A model generated the notes under the pieces. The model made no database searches and had not been told where the DNA came from. It saw only the letters and a list, made by a program, of their open reading frames with translations. Shown here in pieces: positions 33,696-41,925 of a stretch of 64,000 nt of DNA; positions within the stretch are counted from its first letter, which is position 1, and each line of letters begins with the position of its first letter. The position numbers and the translations under genes are program-made. The stretch is from contig NZ_VTKY01000001.1 of assembly GCF_020514095.1 (NCBI RefSeq), forward strand, positions 496,001 through 560,000, given 5' to 3'. Origin of the DNA: Synechococcus sp. MU1643 (GTDB lineage Bacteria; Cyanobacteriota; Cyanobacteriia; PCC-6307; Cyanobiaceae).

Positions 33696-36026
33696 GTGAC
33701 CCTCACTCCAAATCGTGTGGAGACCTCTGCGGGATCTGTCGCCGGGTTCGGCGCCTTCCCCGCAACTGCTCCTGCTGCCAACCCGGTCTTCTATCGCACC
33801 TACAGCCGCAAAACCCCAAGCGGCCGTGAGAGCTGGAACCAGGTGGGTGCGCGAAACCTGGAAGGTCTGCGTCAACTGGGCAACCTCAACGACGCGGAAG
33901 TGGCCCTGCTGGCTCGCATGCAGGCCGAGAAAAAAGCTCTTCCCTCAGGTCGTTGGCTCTGGATCGGTGGCACACGCTGGATCGAACAGCCCGAAAACTT
34001 CTCCGGCTCCTACAACTGCACGTCCACCAACCTCGTGGATTGGCATGCCTTCGGTCTGATGATGGATCTGGCAATGATGGGCTGTGGCACCGGCGCCATC
34101 ATCGAGCCGCACCTGATCGACAGGCTTCCTGTGGTGCGCAACACCTTTGAAGTCCTCAGCGTTAGCGACATCGGCATCACTCCTGCGTCTGAGCGCCAGG
34201 ACGACTGCACCCACAGCATTGACGGCAACAAAGTGACCATCAAGGTGGGTGACACCCGCCGTGGCTGGGTGGACAGCTACCAGCTGATGCTCCAGCTCAG
34301 CAGCGATGAACGGTTCAATGGCGATCCAATTCAGATCGAGGTGGACCTCAGCGATGTGCGGCCTGTTGGTGAAACCCTGAAAGGTTTCGGCGGGATGGCA
34401 AACCCCGTCAAGTTGAAGGATCTCTACGGTCGCGTTGCTCGGCTACTGAACAAGGCCCAGGGCCGTCGGCTCACCTCGGTGGAGTGCTGTCTGCTGATCG
34501 ACGAAGCCGCCGTCACGATCGTTGCCGGAAACATCCGTCGCAGCGCCGGCATGCGCCAGTTCGCCGCAGACGACCAGGCCGCTGCGTCCTCCAAGGACAA
34601 CCTCTGGCAGCAAGACGAGGAGGGCAACTGGAGGATCGATCCCGAGCGTGATGCTCTGCGGATGGCCAACCACACCCGTGTGTACCACACCCGTCCCAGC
34701 AAGGACGTTGTGCACGCAGCGGTGACCAAACAGTTCCACTCCGGTGAAGGTGCGATCCAGTTTGCTCCCGAAGCGATCGCTCGCTCCAATGCCGATCTGC
34801 TCACCACCCCTGAACTGCGCACGGAGTTCATTGAGATCTACTGCGACCAGGGTCGCGAGGAAGCGGGTCGCTGGTTGTCCGACAACCATGGCCCCATCGA
34901 CGCCAACGAGCTGGAGCACCGCCTCAGCCGTTACGGCTTGAATCCCTGCGGCGAGATCCTGGGTGCCGATTTCCACTGCAATCTGGCTGAGGTGCATCTC
35001 AACCAGATCGACCCCAGCGACGAGGAGGGGCAGGCCGATGCTTTCCGTGCAGGCGCCCTGTCGGTTGCTTGTTTGCTCAACCATCGTTTCGAAGTTGAGC
35101 GCTACCGCCAGAGCCGCGAGTGGGATCCGATCGTGGGCGTCAGCTTCACCGGTCTGTTCGACTTCTTTGTGCACGCCTTCGGAACGGATTGGCTGCGTTG
35201 GTGGGAAGCCGGCCGGCCTGAAACCGAGGCGGGTCTGCGCTTCAAGGAGCAGGAAGCCGCTTACCTGAGTCGGTGGAAGGAGATCGTCAATCAAACGGTC
35301 TCGGACTACTGCGACCGCCAGGGTCTGCGTCGCCCCAACCGCTGCACCACTGTTCAACCTGCAGGCACCAAGAGCCTTCTCACCGGCGCCGCACCTGGTT
35401 GGCATCCCCCCAAAGCCCAGCGCTTCATCCGCAGGATCACCTTCCGCAAGAACGACCCCGTGGCCATGGCCTGCATGGATTACGGTTACACCATCGTTCC
35501 CTCCCAGTCCGACAAGGATGAGGAAGGCCGCCTGCTGAATGATCCCTTCGATCCCCGGTGCACCGAATGGCTGGTGGAGATCCCCACCGAGGTGAGCTGG
35601 GCCAACCTCCCTGGTGCTGATGCTGTTGACATCAACGGCTTCAGTGCCATGGCGCAATTCGACTTCTACATGCAGGTGCAGCGTCACTACACCGCCCACA
35701 ACACCTCCGCCACGATCGAATTCCGCGAGCACGAAATCGAACCTTTGGCTGATGCTCTGCATCAAGCCATGGAGAAGGGCGAGGGGTACATCTCTGCGGC
35801 GCTTCTAGCCCGCTTCGATGCCAATGCCACCTTCCCCCGCCTGCCCTTCGAGCCGATCGATTCAGCTACCTACGAAGAGCTCCAATCCGCTGTGGTGAAG
35901 CGTCGCGTTAGCACTGATTTCTTTGAAGCACTGCAGCGTTACGACCAGGGTGAGCTGACCGAAGCCGGCCCTGCTGGTTGTGATTCCGACAAGTGTCTGC
36001 TGCCTCTGGCCAAGCCAAAAAACTGA
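33696..36026 (+). CDS. nrdJ: B12-dependent class II ribonucleotide reductase
   Basis: Adenosylcobalamin-dependent ribonucleoside-triphosphate reductase, the only deoxyribonucleotide route seen here. 776 aa from GTG 33696. Visible are the substrate loop SGSYNCTSTNLVDWH, the active-site NPCGEILGADFHCNLAEVHL (with Cys and Glu of the radical centre), RCTTVQPAGTKSLLTGAAPG and the C-terminal redox cysteines CDSDKC. A longer TTG-start frame from 33636 is not conserved-looking. No cobalamin riboswitch was recognised upstream. Marine Synechococcus typically rely on this enzyme and make their own B12-type cofactor. Confidence 0.96.
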   Translation: MTLTPNRVETSAGSVAGFGAFPATAPAANPVFYRTYSRKTPSGRESWNQVGARNLEGLRQLGNLNDAEVALLARMQAEKKALPSGRWLWIGGTRWIEQPENFSGSYNCTSTNLVDWHAFGLMMDLAMMGCGTGAIIEPHLIDRLPVVRNTFEVLSVSDIGITPASERQDDCTHSIDGNKVTIKVGDTRRGWVDSYQLMLQLSSDERFNGDPIQIEVDLSDVRPVGETLKGFGGMANPVKLKDLYGRVARLLNKAQGRRLTSVECCLLIDEAAVTIVAGNIRRSAGMRQFAADDQAAASSKDNLWQQDEEGNWRIDPERDALRMANHTRVYHTRPSKDVVHAAVTKQFHSGEGAIQFAPEAIARSNADLLTTPELRTEFIEIYCDQGREEAGRWLSDNHGPIDANELEHRLSRYGLNPCGEILGADFHCNLAEVHLNQIDPSDEEGQADAFRAGALSVACLLNHRFEVERYRQSREWDPIVGVSFTGLFDFFVHAFGTDWLRWWEAGRPETEAGLRFKEQEAAYLSRWKEIVNQTVSDYCDRQGLRRPNRCTTVQPAGTKSLLTGAAPGWHPPKAQRFIRRITFRKNDPVAMACMDYGYTIVPSQSDKDEEGRLLNDPFDPRCTEWLVEIPTEVSWANLPGADAVDINGFSAMAQFDFYMQVQRHYTAHNTSATIEFREHEIEPLADALHQAMEKGEGYISAALLARFDANATFPRLPFEPIDSATYEELQSAVVKRRVSTDFFEALQRYDQGELTEAGPAGCDSDKCLLPLAKPKN

Positions 36027-36050
36027 GCTGGGATCACGTCCCGATACAGT

Positions 36051-36078
36051 TGCCAGGTGTCCCGCGGGGCACCTGGCA
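36051..36078 (+). terminator. GC-rich hairpin between nrdJ and tRNA-Ser
   Basis: Perfect 9-bp arms TGCCAGGTG (36051-36059) and CACCTGGCA (36070-36078) around TCCCGCGGGG. No T tract follows, so it may be an attenuator, a processing site for the tRNA or a factor-dependent terminator rather than an intrinsic one. Confidence 0.5.
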
Positions 36079-36084
36079 CCCTCT

Positions 36085-36171
36085 GGAGAGGTGGTCGAGT
36101 GGTTTATGGCTCTGGTCTTGAAAACCAGCGTGTCTTCACGGGCACCGTGGGTTCGAATCCCACCCTCTCCG
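36085..36171 (+). tRNA. tRNA-Ser (UGA)
   Basis: 87 nt. Acceptor arms GGAGAGG and CCTCTCC pair perfectly with discriminator G. The anticodon loop CTTGAAA places TGA as anticodon. The long variable arm CGTGTCTTCACGGGCACC is the class II feature of serine tRNAs, and the T arm reads GTGGGTTCGAATCCCAC. No CCA is encoded. It lies directly after nrdJ and at the edge of an accessory stretch. Confidence 0.97.
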
Positions 36172-36598
36172 TTTTCTCACTAAAAAGGCGACCTCAAGGT
36201 CCACCACTTTTCAAATAGATCAAACAATGTTGTGTGGCCGACGGTGATGCATCACCGGAGCGATTCGACCACGTCTGTACATTGACGGACGAATCCGTTC
36301 ATCGGGATACACAGCCAGATTCCTTAAGAAAGAAACGGATTTGGCCACCACCAAAGTGAGGGCCAAATACCGACGCGTCGGACATCGCTCTGCCCGGCTT
36401 CCAAGCCCAATTACCGACTTGGTGACATCACTATGGGACGAATCGTTCGGAGTTTTGAAGGGGCTGTGCTCGATTTCATGACATCCACAAATCGCTTCCG
36501 AGACTCAAAATAATTCCTGCCTGGACGCCCTGCATCGAACTCTGGAATCGGAAGGCCCATCCCTCAAAGATCGAGGTTATTGGCGAGTCGAAACACGA
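36172..36598. other. Gene-poor spacer with a 16-bp palindrome
   Basis: CGGTGATGCATCACCG at 36242-36257 is a perfect palindrome and a candidate protein-binding site. A 46-codon frame from TTG 36341 to TGA 36481 has unremarkable composition and is not supported. No duplicate of the tRNA 3' end was noticed that would mark an integration site. Confidence 0.5.
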
Positions 36599-36997
36599 TC
36601 AGCCCGGCTGCGCAGGGACCTCGATGCTGCTGCCGTCGAACTCGAAGATATAAGCCGATTCCTCAGCAACGAGTTCACGTATCTCCTGGCGGGGGACATA
36701 AAGCAGATCCGTCTCGCCAGCCATACAGGCATCTGCATGGCTGCAGTAGTAACAGGCATAGCCATAACAAGGTTTGCTGACCCTGTGGTCTTGCTCAATC
36801 CCATGTTCTTCCATCAAGGAGCGCACAAGGCGGCAACAAAAGTGTTGCTTCTGGATTTGCATCAACGCAAAATCACGCAGCACATCTTGCATACTTCGAT
36901 TCAACGAAGCGAAGTATGTCTTCAGTAGAGTGTGCTCCGATTCAGACAACCTGACGTTGACCACCTTGTCAGCTTGAACAGAAGTAGTGCCCATCAA
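36599..36997 (-). CDS. RHH-like protein with Cys-rich C-terminus
   Basis: 132 aa. The N-terminus (VNVRLSESEHTLLKTYFASL then NRSMQDVLRDFALMQIQ) fits a ribbon-helix-helix DNA-binding domain, with a short basic strand followed by two helices. The second half carries CYGYACYYCSHADAC, a metal-binding-like cluster. It may be a small regulator sensing metal or redox; that is inference. No partner toxin or antitoxin is adjacent. Confidence 0.6.
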   Translation of the reverse strand: MMGTTSVQADKVVNVRLSESEHTLLKTYFASLNRSMQDVLRDFALMQIQKQHFCCRLVRSLMEEHGIEQDHRVSKPCYGYACYYCSHADACMAGETDLLYVPRQEIRELVAEESAYIFEFDGSSIEVPAQPG

Positions 36998-37361
36998 CTA
37001 TCCCTATCACAGTTTCGTCTTATCCACATTGATGCGAATTTTGCATAAAAGAGGCTTGACCTGGGACATTTAAAGTCGACACCGCGAATTACCGAGTCAG
37101 CAAGACGGGGAGTCCATGGAACGGCTGAATTGACAACACAAAGACACAACAATTGCAGCCAGATCAGCAAAGCCTGATGCTCAAGAGACGGGGTCCACGG
37201 ACCGAGCGCCATTGCGCCAGCCATTGAAATCGCTCAGCACGGCCAAGAAGCACTGCCAAGCGACTGTGCATCAACCACAAAAAACTTCCCCTGAGATACC
37301 CAGCAGTTGCTCTCGGGTACCTGCGGAGCTACTTTATAGTTGCTACGGCTGCACACGGGCC
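36998..37361. other. Spacer, no gene seen
   Basis: No coding frame with protein-like composition. A TATAGT at 37335, 27 nt upstream of the next ATG, is a candidate -10 box. The matching -35 is not clear. Confidence 0.4.
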
Positions 37362-37598
37362 ATGATCAAAACCTCCACCCGCGAAACCCAGGTCAAGCTC
37401 ACGGTCTCCGTTCCCCCAAGCCTTCATGTGCTGCTTCGCAGTTGGGCCCTGTGCGAAGGGCGTGAGCTCACCAGTGTTGTGCTCCAGTGCGTAGAGCTCT
37501 CGGTGCGCCAGCTCAAGAGCAATGGCTCCATACCCAACGCAGCCATCCGCGCCTACGAGGGTGCCTGTGATGAGCGTTTGGCCGTGGGAGGGTTTTGA
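37362..37598 (+). CDS. Small RHH-like or helical protein (78 aa)
   Basis: From ATG 37362 the product begins MIKTSTRETQVKLTVSVPPS, then LHVLLRSWALCEGRELTSVV and a third helix. A short beta-strand plus two helices again suggests a ribbon-helix-helix fold. Longer upstream frame is rejected as non-conserved-looking. The stop is followed immediately by the GTG of the next gene, so the two are coupled. Confidence 0.55.
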   Translation: MIKTSTRETQVKLTVSVPPSLHVLLRSWALCEGRELTSVVLQCVELSVRQLKSNGSIPNAAIRAYEGACDERLAVGGF

Positions 37599-37600
37599 TT

Positions 37601-38017
37601 GTGCAGCTTGAACAGATCGAACAAGCGCTCCAGGCACCGGTGATGGATGCCGTGATTGCCCTGAGTGAACGGGTTCAAACCCTTGAAGACAATCCCAGAG
37701 GAAGGATCTACACCGCCTATCGCGCCATTGATCAGACCCTCTCCCTGGGGTATTCCAACAACATCGATGCAATCAGCGAACAGCTTCGTGAACGCGACTT
37801 TGCGATGGTCGCGAGCCGGCGAGGTACACGCCGGGAGCAGAGGTTGCTGCTGCTCACCCTCAAAGAGATCGGAATTGCCAACAGCTACAGCGAGAACTGC
37901 TTCAGCGCATCGTCGAACACGTTGAGCCATCTCAGGCACCTCGGCTGGCCCTTGGGCAACCTTTTGCAAAACGCCGACGTCACCAAGACGCGCAAACGCT
38001 TCAACCCGGGTCGCTGA
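37601..38017 (+). CDS. Hypothetical 138-aa protein
   Basis: GTG at 37601 lies 8 nt after a GGAGG, giving MQLEQIEQALQAPVMDAVIA; a TTG two codons earlier is also possible. The protein is helical, Arg-rich in the middle (RGTRREQRLLLLTLKEIGIA), with no signal peptide or membrane segment. Overlaps the convergent HIT gene by 17 bp. Probably functions with the preceding small protein. Family unknown. Confidence 0.6.
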   Translation: MQLEQIEQALQAPVMDAVIALSERVQTLEDNPRGRIYTAYRAIDQTLSLGYSNNIDAISEQLRERDFAMVASRRGTRREQRLLLLTLKEIGIANSYSENCFSASSNTLSHLRHLGWPLGNLLQNADVTKTRKRFNPGR

Positions 38018-38468
38018 TCAACGATCGACAGCGTTGCACCATCGCTGCCACAACAGCAGGATCAGCAGAGGCTCGAGCTCCACGGTCCATGTCCCGGTAC
38101 AAGTCGGCAATCGCCCAGGCCTTGGAGGCCGGTTCATTCAGATGGCGCGGGATCAGATGCAGATGAAGGTGCTGAGCTCCCTCACCAAAGGCAATTGCAT
38201 ACACGCGTTCGCATTCGGTGATTTGCTTCACGAGACGACTCGCATCGCAGACAGCGCGAACCCAATCAGAAGCCTCGGCCGCCGTGAAATCCGCGGGGCC
38301 GGAACAGTGCCTCAGTGAATCCAACAGCAGCCAACCAGGGAGAGGTGCTGGGTCGGTGTGATGGCTCAAGACCCAAAGCTCCGATCGCCGAATCTCATAA
38401 CGCTCTCGAGCTGCAGGGTCGGCGTGCAGCTGACAGATGGCACAGTTTTCCACGAGAGGCTTGTTCAA
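38001..38468 (-). CDS. HIT-superfamily hydrolase
   Basis: 155 aa. The histidine triad is HLHLHLIPRH. An N-terminal CAICQLHADPAARERYE and WLLLDSLRH fit the branch that cleaves nucleotide polyphosphates, e.g. diadenosine tetraphosphate. The exact substrate cannot be assigned. Its start overlaps the stop of the upstream small membrane-protein gene (4 nt), so they are probably co-transcribed. Confidence 0.8.
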   Translation of the reverse strand: MNKPLVENCAICQLHADPAARERYEIRRSELWVLSHHTDPAPLPGWLLLDSLRHCSGPADFTAAEASDWVRAVCDASRLVKQITECERVYAIAFGEGAQHLHLHLIPRHLNEPASKAWAIADLYRDMDRGARASADPAVVAAMVQRCRSLISDPG

Positions 38469-38776
38469 CGGCGCACGGCACCACGACCATTGCCGATCAA
38501 GCCGAAGTCGATGATCACTCCGATCAACACCACCAACAATCCGCTAAGAGAAGACACTCCTCCAAACGACGTGACAGCCCAGCAATACCCAAGGGTTGTG
38601 GTGGGAAGGAACAGCAAGCCAAGAACAGGAAGCACTGGGTTTGGAACACTGGTGCCACTGAAGGGCTGAAGGACGAAGCTGCTGTTGATCAACCACATCA
38701 GCACCAAAACAAGGCGTGGGGCAAGCAAGCCAATCGCCGCCAGAAGACACAACGCAGGGCAGGGAGGCTTAGTCAT
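38465..38776 (-). CDS. Small multi-pass membrane protein (103 aa)
   Basis: Three hydrophobic segments are visible (LCLLAAIGLLAPRLVLVLMW, PVLPVLGLLFLPTTTLGYCW and SLSGLLVVLIGVIIDFGLI). DUF-type cyanobacterial small membrane protein without a named family. ATG 38776; stop shared with the start of the HIT gene by 4 nt. Confidence 0.6.
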   Translation of the reverse strand: MTKPPCPALCLLAAIGLLAPRLVLVLMWLINSSFVLQPFSGTSVPNPVLPVLGLLFLPTTTLGYCWAVTSFGGVSSLSGLLVVLIGVIIDFGLIGNGRGAVRR

Positions 38777-38821
38777 CCATAGCGACGTCCTCTGGAGGCG
38801 ACATCGTCATGGCGAGAAAAC

Positions 38822-39517
38822 TCATGTTTCGAGCGAACAATTCATCAACAACTCGAACGGAACGGCAGCGTTCGGCATCGACAACAAACTGCTGGAAAGA
38901 GAAGCAATATCCTCGGGTTGGGTCATTGCGGCAGGCTCAACAGCCTTCACCGAACAAGCCATATCGGTATTGACCCAACTGGGACAGATGGCGGTCACCC
39001 GAATCCCCTTGTCCCACCCTTCATTACGCATGCTCTGACAGAGCCCCATCAAGGCGAATTTGCTCACGGGGTAGCCCGCCATCCGACCTTTGACGCGTTT
39101 GCCACTCATCGACACCAGCACCTGGATTCGTCCATAGCCACTGGTCACCAGATGCGGCCATGCCGCACGGGTCAGCCACCAGGGCCCCTTCACGTTGATC
39201 GCCCAGAGTTCATCAAGCTGCTGCTCTTCACCATCCGCAAACAACAGCGGTGTTCGATGCAAAATCCCTGAGCAGTGGATCACGGTGTCGAGGGCACCCC
39301 AGTGACGAACGGTGCTGTCAACCCATGCTTCAACACTGGCTGGATCGCTGGCGTCGTAGGCGTGATGCAACACCGTCTCGACGTCCAGATCTGTTCCCCT
39401 TAGAGCCTGCGAATCCCGCAGACCAAGGCTGAGGCGGTGACCATCCTTGAGCAAACGTCTGGCAATGGAACGCCCGATGCCACGACTGGCTCCGGTGAGC
39501 AAAACCGTGCGTTGCAT
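38822..39517 (-). CDS. Short-chain dehydrogenase/reductase
   Basis: 231 aa. Cofactor motif TGASRGIGRSIARRLLKDG, structural NAG seen as HCSG, and catalytic YPVSK (Tyr-x-x-x-Lys). Substrate unknown. ATG at 39517 shares one base with the LOG gene stop (TGATG), so the pair forms an operon. Confidence 0.85.
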   Translation of the reverse strand: MQRTVLLTGASRGIGRSIARRLLKDGHRLSLGLRDSQALRGTDLDVETVLHHAYDASDPASVEAWVDSTVRHWGALDTVIHCSGILHRTPLLFADGEEQQLDELWAINVKGPWWLTRAAWPHLVTSGYGRIQVLVSMSGKRVKGRMAGYPVSKFALMGLCQSMRNEGWDKGIRVTAICPSWVNTDMACSVKAVEPAAMTQPEDIASLSSSLLSMPNAAVPFELLMNCSLET

Positions 39518-40059
39518 CAGGACGGGTTGAGAAGTCGGTCGATCAGCAATTCTGGCGTTGTTGCATCCAGGAGGAGCTGGCGATTTCGCTCCGAGAGAAA
39601 GCCCGTCGAAACGCTTTGATCCAAAAAGCTCAGCAACGCATCGAAGTATCCATCGAGGTTGAGCATGCCGATCGGCTTGGCATGAAAACGAAGCTGAGCC
39701 CAGGTCAAAGCTTCAAACAACTCGTCGAGGGTTCCCAGCCCCCCGGGCATGGCCACGGCTGCATCGGCCAGATCGAGCATCCGCGCTTTGCGCTCGTGCA
39801 TCGATCCCACAACCTCGAGATGGGTCAAACCGGCGTGCACCACTTCATCCTGTGTTAACGCATCGGGGATCACCCCGATCACCTCCCCTCCAGCCGCCAA
39901 TGCGGCATCAGCAACAGCGCCCATCAAGCCAATGCGAGCTCCGCCGTAAACCAGGGCCATGCCCCTGGAGGCGATCAGGTCACCCAGCTCAGTGGCAGCA
40001 AGCTTGAACAGGCTCGAGTCGCCACTCGAGGAGCCGCAATACACAGCGATCCGATTCAT
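39517..40059 (-). CDS. LOG-family phosphoribohydrolase
   Basis: 180 aa from ATG 40059. Hallmarks MPGGLGTLDELFEALTW (PGGxGTxxE) and VYGGARIGLMGAVADAALA identify the Lonely-Guy/lysine decarboxylase-like family. Members split the ribose-phosphate off cytokinin-type or other nucleoside monophosphates. An upstream in-frame extension lacks a good start. Upstream neighbour on the opposite strand starts about 100 bp away. Confidence 0.88.
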   Translation of the reverse strand: MNRIAVYCGSSSGDSSLFKLAATELGDLIASRGMALVYGGARIGLMGAVADAALAAGGEVIGVIPDALTQDEVVHAGLTHLEVVGSMHERKARMLDLADAAVAMPGGLGTLDELFEALTWAQLRFHAKPIGMLNLDGYFDALLSFLDQSVSTGFLSERNRQLLLDATTPELLIDRLLNPS

Positions 40060-40160
40060 GACGCCTCGCTGTGATCCATTCATCCTCACCTGCGATGGCT
40101 GGTAAAAACGAGCCAAGCCCCGAGAATCACCAGGAACGGGTCCCTGTGAGGATGACCTCG

Positions 40161-40958
40161 ATGCGCCTTGAGCTGCTGAGCCATCATCGGATTCGTGACC
40201 CAGGCCTCGGCCTGAATGAGCCATCCGGACTGACATTGAGCAGGGATGGCTCGGCGCTATACACCATCAGTGATGACACCAAGGCGATTTTTCGTCTGGA
40301 TCTCCATGGCAGGGTGTCGGTGGGCGACTCGTTCTTCATCGGCCTCGACGACTTGGAAGGCATCGCCATCCGTGGCGATGACAACGAGCTGCTCGTGGTG
40401 CAGGAGCAGAGCAATTCTGTGGTGGTGGTGGATCTGAAAAGCAGGAAGGAACGCTATCGACGTCCCCTGTCAGCGATGACCAACTACGACACGATTGCGC
40501 ACCACTTCCCAGACCCTCCAGACAACAACGGATTGGAGGGCATCACAGTGAACACCAAGAACAACCACGTAGTTGTGGTCAAAGAGCAGCAGCCCGGTCT
40601 GCTGATCGAACTGGATTCCTCACTCACGACAATCCTCTCCACAAGAATGCTGCAGCCCAGCCAAGGGTTCGTCCATCCCGAACTGAAGGCCGAGCAGCTT
40701 GATTTCTCGGGCCTGAGCTACGACAGCAGAAGCGACACCCTCTGGATTGTCAGCGACAAGGGGCGGTGCCTGTTCCAATACGACTGGGCAGGCGACACTG
40801 TTATCCAGCGCCTCGATCTCACCATCAGCACGGGAGATAAGCCAAAGCGGATCCGCAAACCGGAGGGTGTTGCCTTCGATCCCGGGCGGAACAGGATGTA
40901 CGTGGTGAGCGATCGAGACGCTGATCTCTACGTGTTCAAACTCCATGACGACTGCTGA
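40161..40958 (+). CDS. SdiA-regulated-like beta-propeller protein
   Basis: 265 aa from ATG 40161, chosen because GAGG lies 9 nt upstream. Repeats such as LNEPSGLTLSRDGSALYTIS, LDDLEGIAIRGDDNELLVVQ and RKPEGVAFDPGRNRMYVVSD mark propeller blades of the SdiA-regulated (YjiK-like) group. There is no clear signal peptide, although homologues are often exported. It overlaps the next gene by 14 nt and is co-transcribed with it. Function unknown. Confidence 0.8.
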   Translation: MRLELLSHHRIRDPGLGLNEPSGLTLSRDGSALYTISDDTKAIFRLDLHGRVSVGDSFFIGLDDLEGIAIRGDDNELLVVQEQSNSVVVVDLKSRKERYRRPLSAMTNYDTIAHHFPDPPDNNGLEGITVNTKNNHVVVVKEQQPGLLIELDSSLTTILSTRMLQPSQGFVHPELKAEQLDFSGLSYDSRSDTLWIVSDKGRCLFQYDWAGDTVIQRLDLTISTGDKPKRIRKPEGVAFDPGRNRMYVVSDRDADLYVFKLHDDC

Positions 40959-41910
40959 ACAGCGCCGCGTTCTGATCACCGGTGTCAGCAGCGGCATTGG
41001 CCTTGAAGCGGCAAAAATTCTTCTGACCCGTGGTGATGCACTCACAATTGTTTGCCGCAATGCAGAACGGGCCGAGCTAACCCGCAAGGCTCTGTCGGAT
41101 TCCGTTGATACCTGCATTGCCGATCTGGCGGACCTTGCGTCTGTGGCCAAGGCGATCGAACAACTCCGCTATCACGAGATGCCATTCGATGCACTGGTGC
41201 TCAATGCCGGGTTGCAATACGCCGGCTACAGCTCCCCCCGTTGGAGTGCACAGGGCATTGAACTCACCTTTGCGGTAAACCACCTGGCCCATCAACTTCT
41301 GGCTGAAGGATTGATGGAGCAAACCAAAGCCATCGTGATCACCGCCTCTGAGGTGCACAATCCAGCCACCGGCGGAGGACGGGTTGGCCAACCTGCAGGG
41401 CTGGGCGCGCTGCAGGGGCTGCGCCAGGGGCCCGGGGCGTCAATGGTGGACGGAGAAAGTCCGTTCAATGCAGACAAGGCCTACAAAGACAGCAAGCTCT
41501 GCAATCTGCTGATGGCCCTGCAGATCCACCAGCAGCATGAGGATTTGCCTGTCGTGGCCTGGAGTCCGGGGCTGGTGATTCCACGCACATCAGAGGGCTT
41601 TTTCAGAAACAGTCGCCAAGCCAATCCACTTGGGCAGGCCTTGTTTGGCTTTGTTGCCCGAGATGTTCTGAGACTGACGGAGAGCGTTGAGCGAGCTGGA
41701 GAACTGCTTGTGAAGCTCATCAATGAACAGCTTCACCAGCCAGGCTTCAGCTATTGGAGCAATGGCCTGTTGGGCCCTGGACGGCATCATTTCAAACCAA
41801 CGGAGCCATCCGAGGAAGCGAATGACAGTGAGAAAGCGACGATGCTCTGGACGTTGTCACGCGAGCTGATTAACTCCGTGCTGACGCCATCAGACAGGCT
41901 CTCAAAGTGA
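40945..41910 (+). CDS. POR-like short-chain dehydrogenase
   Basis: 321 aa. The N-terminal NADPH motif LITGVSSGIGLEAAKILLTR, VLNAGLQ, and catalytic AYKDSKLCNLL (Tyr and Lys with a Cys two residues after the Lys) strongly resemble protochlorophyllide oxidoreductases. However, the C-terminal half diverges from typical POR (for example SPGLVIPRTSEGFFRNS), so this is probably a paralogue rather than the chlorophyll enzyme itself. Overlaps the propeller gene. Confidence 0.75.
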   Translation: MTTAEQRRVLITGVSSGIGLEAAKILLTRGDALTIVCRNAERAELTRKALSDSVDTCIADLADLASVAKAIEQLRYHEMPFDALVLNAGLQYAGYSSPRWSAQGIELTFAVNHLAHQLLAEGLMEQTKAIVITASEVHNPATGGGRVGQPAGLGALQGLRQGPGASMVDGESPFNADKAYKDSKLCNLLMALQIHQQHEDLPVVAWSPGLVIPRTSEGFFRNSRQANPLGQALFGFVARDVLRLTESVERAGELLVKLINEQLHQPGFSYWSNGLLGPGRHHFKPTEPSEEANDSEKATMLWTLSRELINSVLTPSDRLSK

Positions 41911-41925
41911 TCCCTAAAAACCCAA

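Noticed and set aside
34443-35765. 440-codon minus-strand frame antisense to nrdJ
   Set aside because: nrdJ's active-site motif lies opposite; the antisense composition is that of a shadow.
36341-36481. 46-codon frame after tRNA-Ser
   Set aside because: TTG start, basic composition and no recognisable pattern; likely chance.
36085-38017. Integrated element at tRNA-Ser
   Set aside because: No integrase and no duplicated tRNA 3' end was found in the window.
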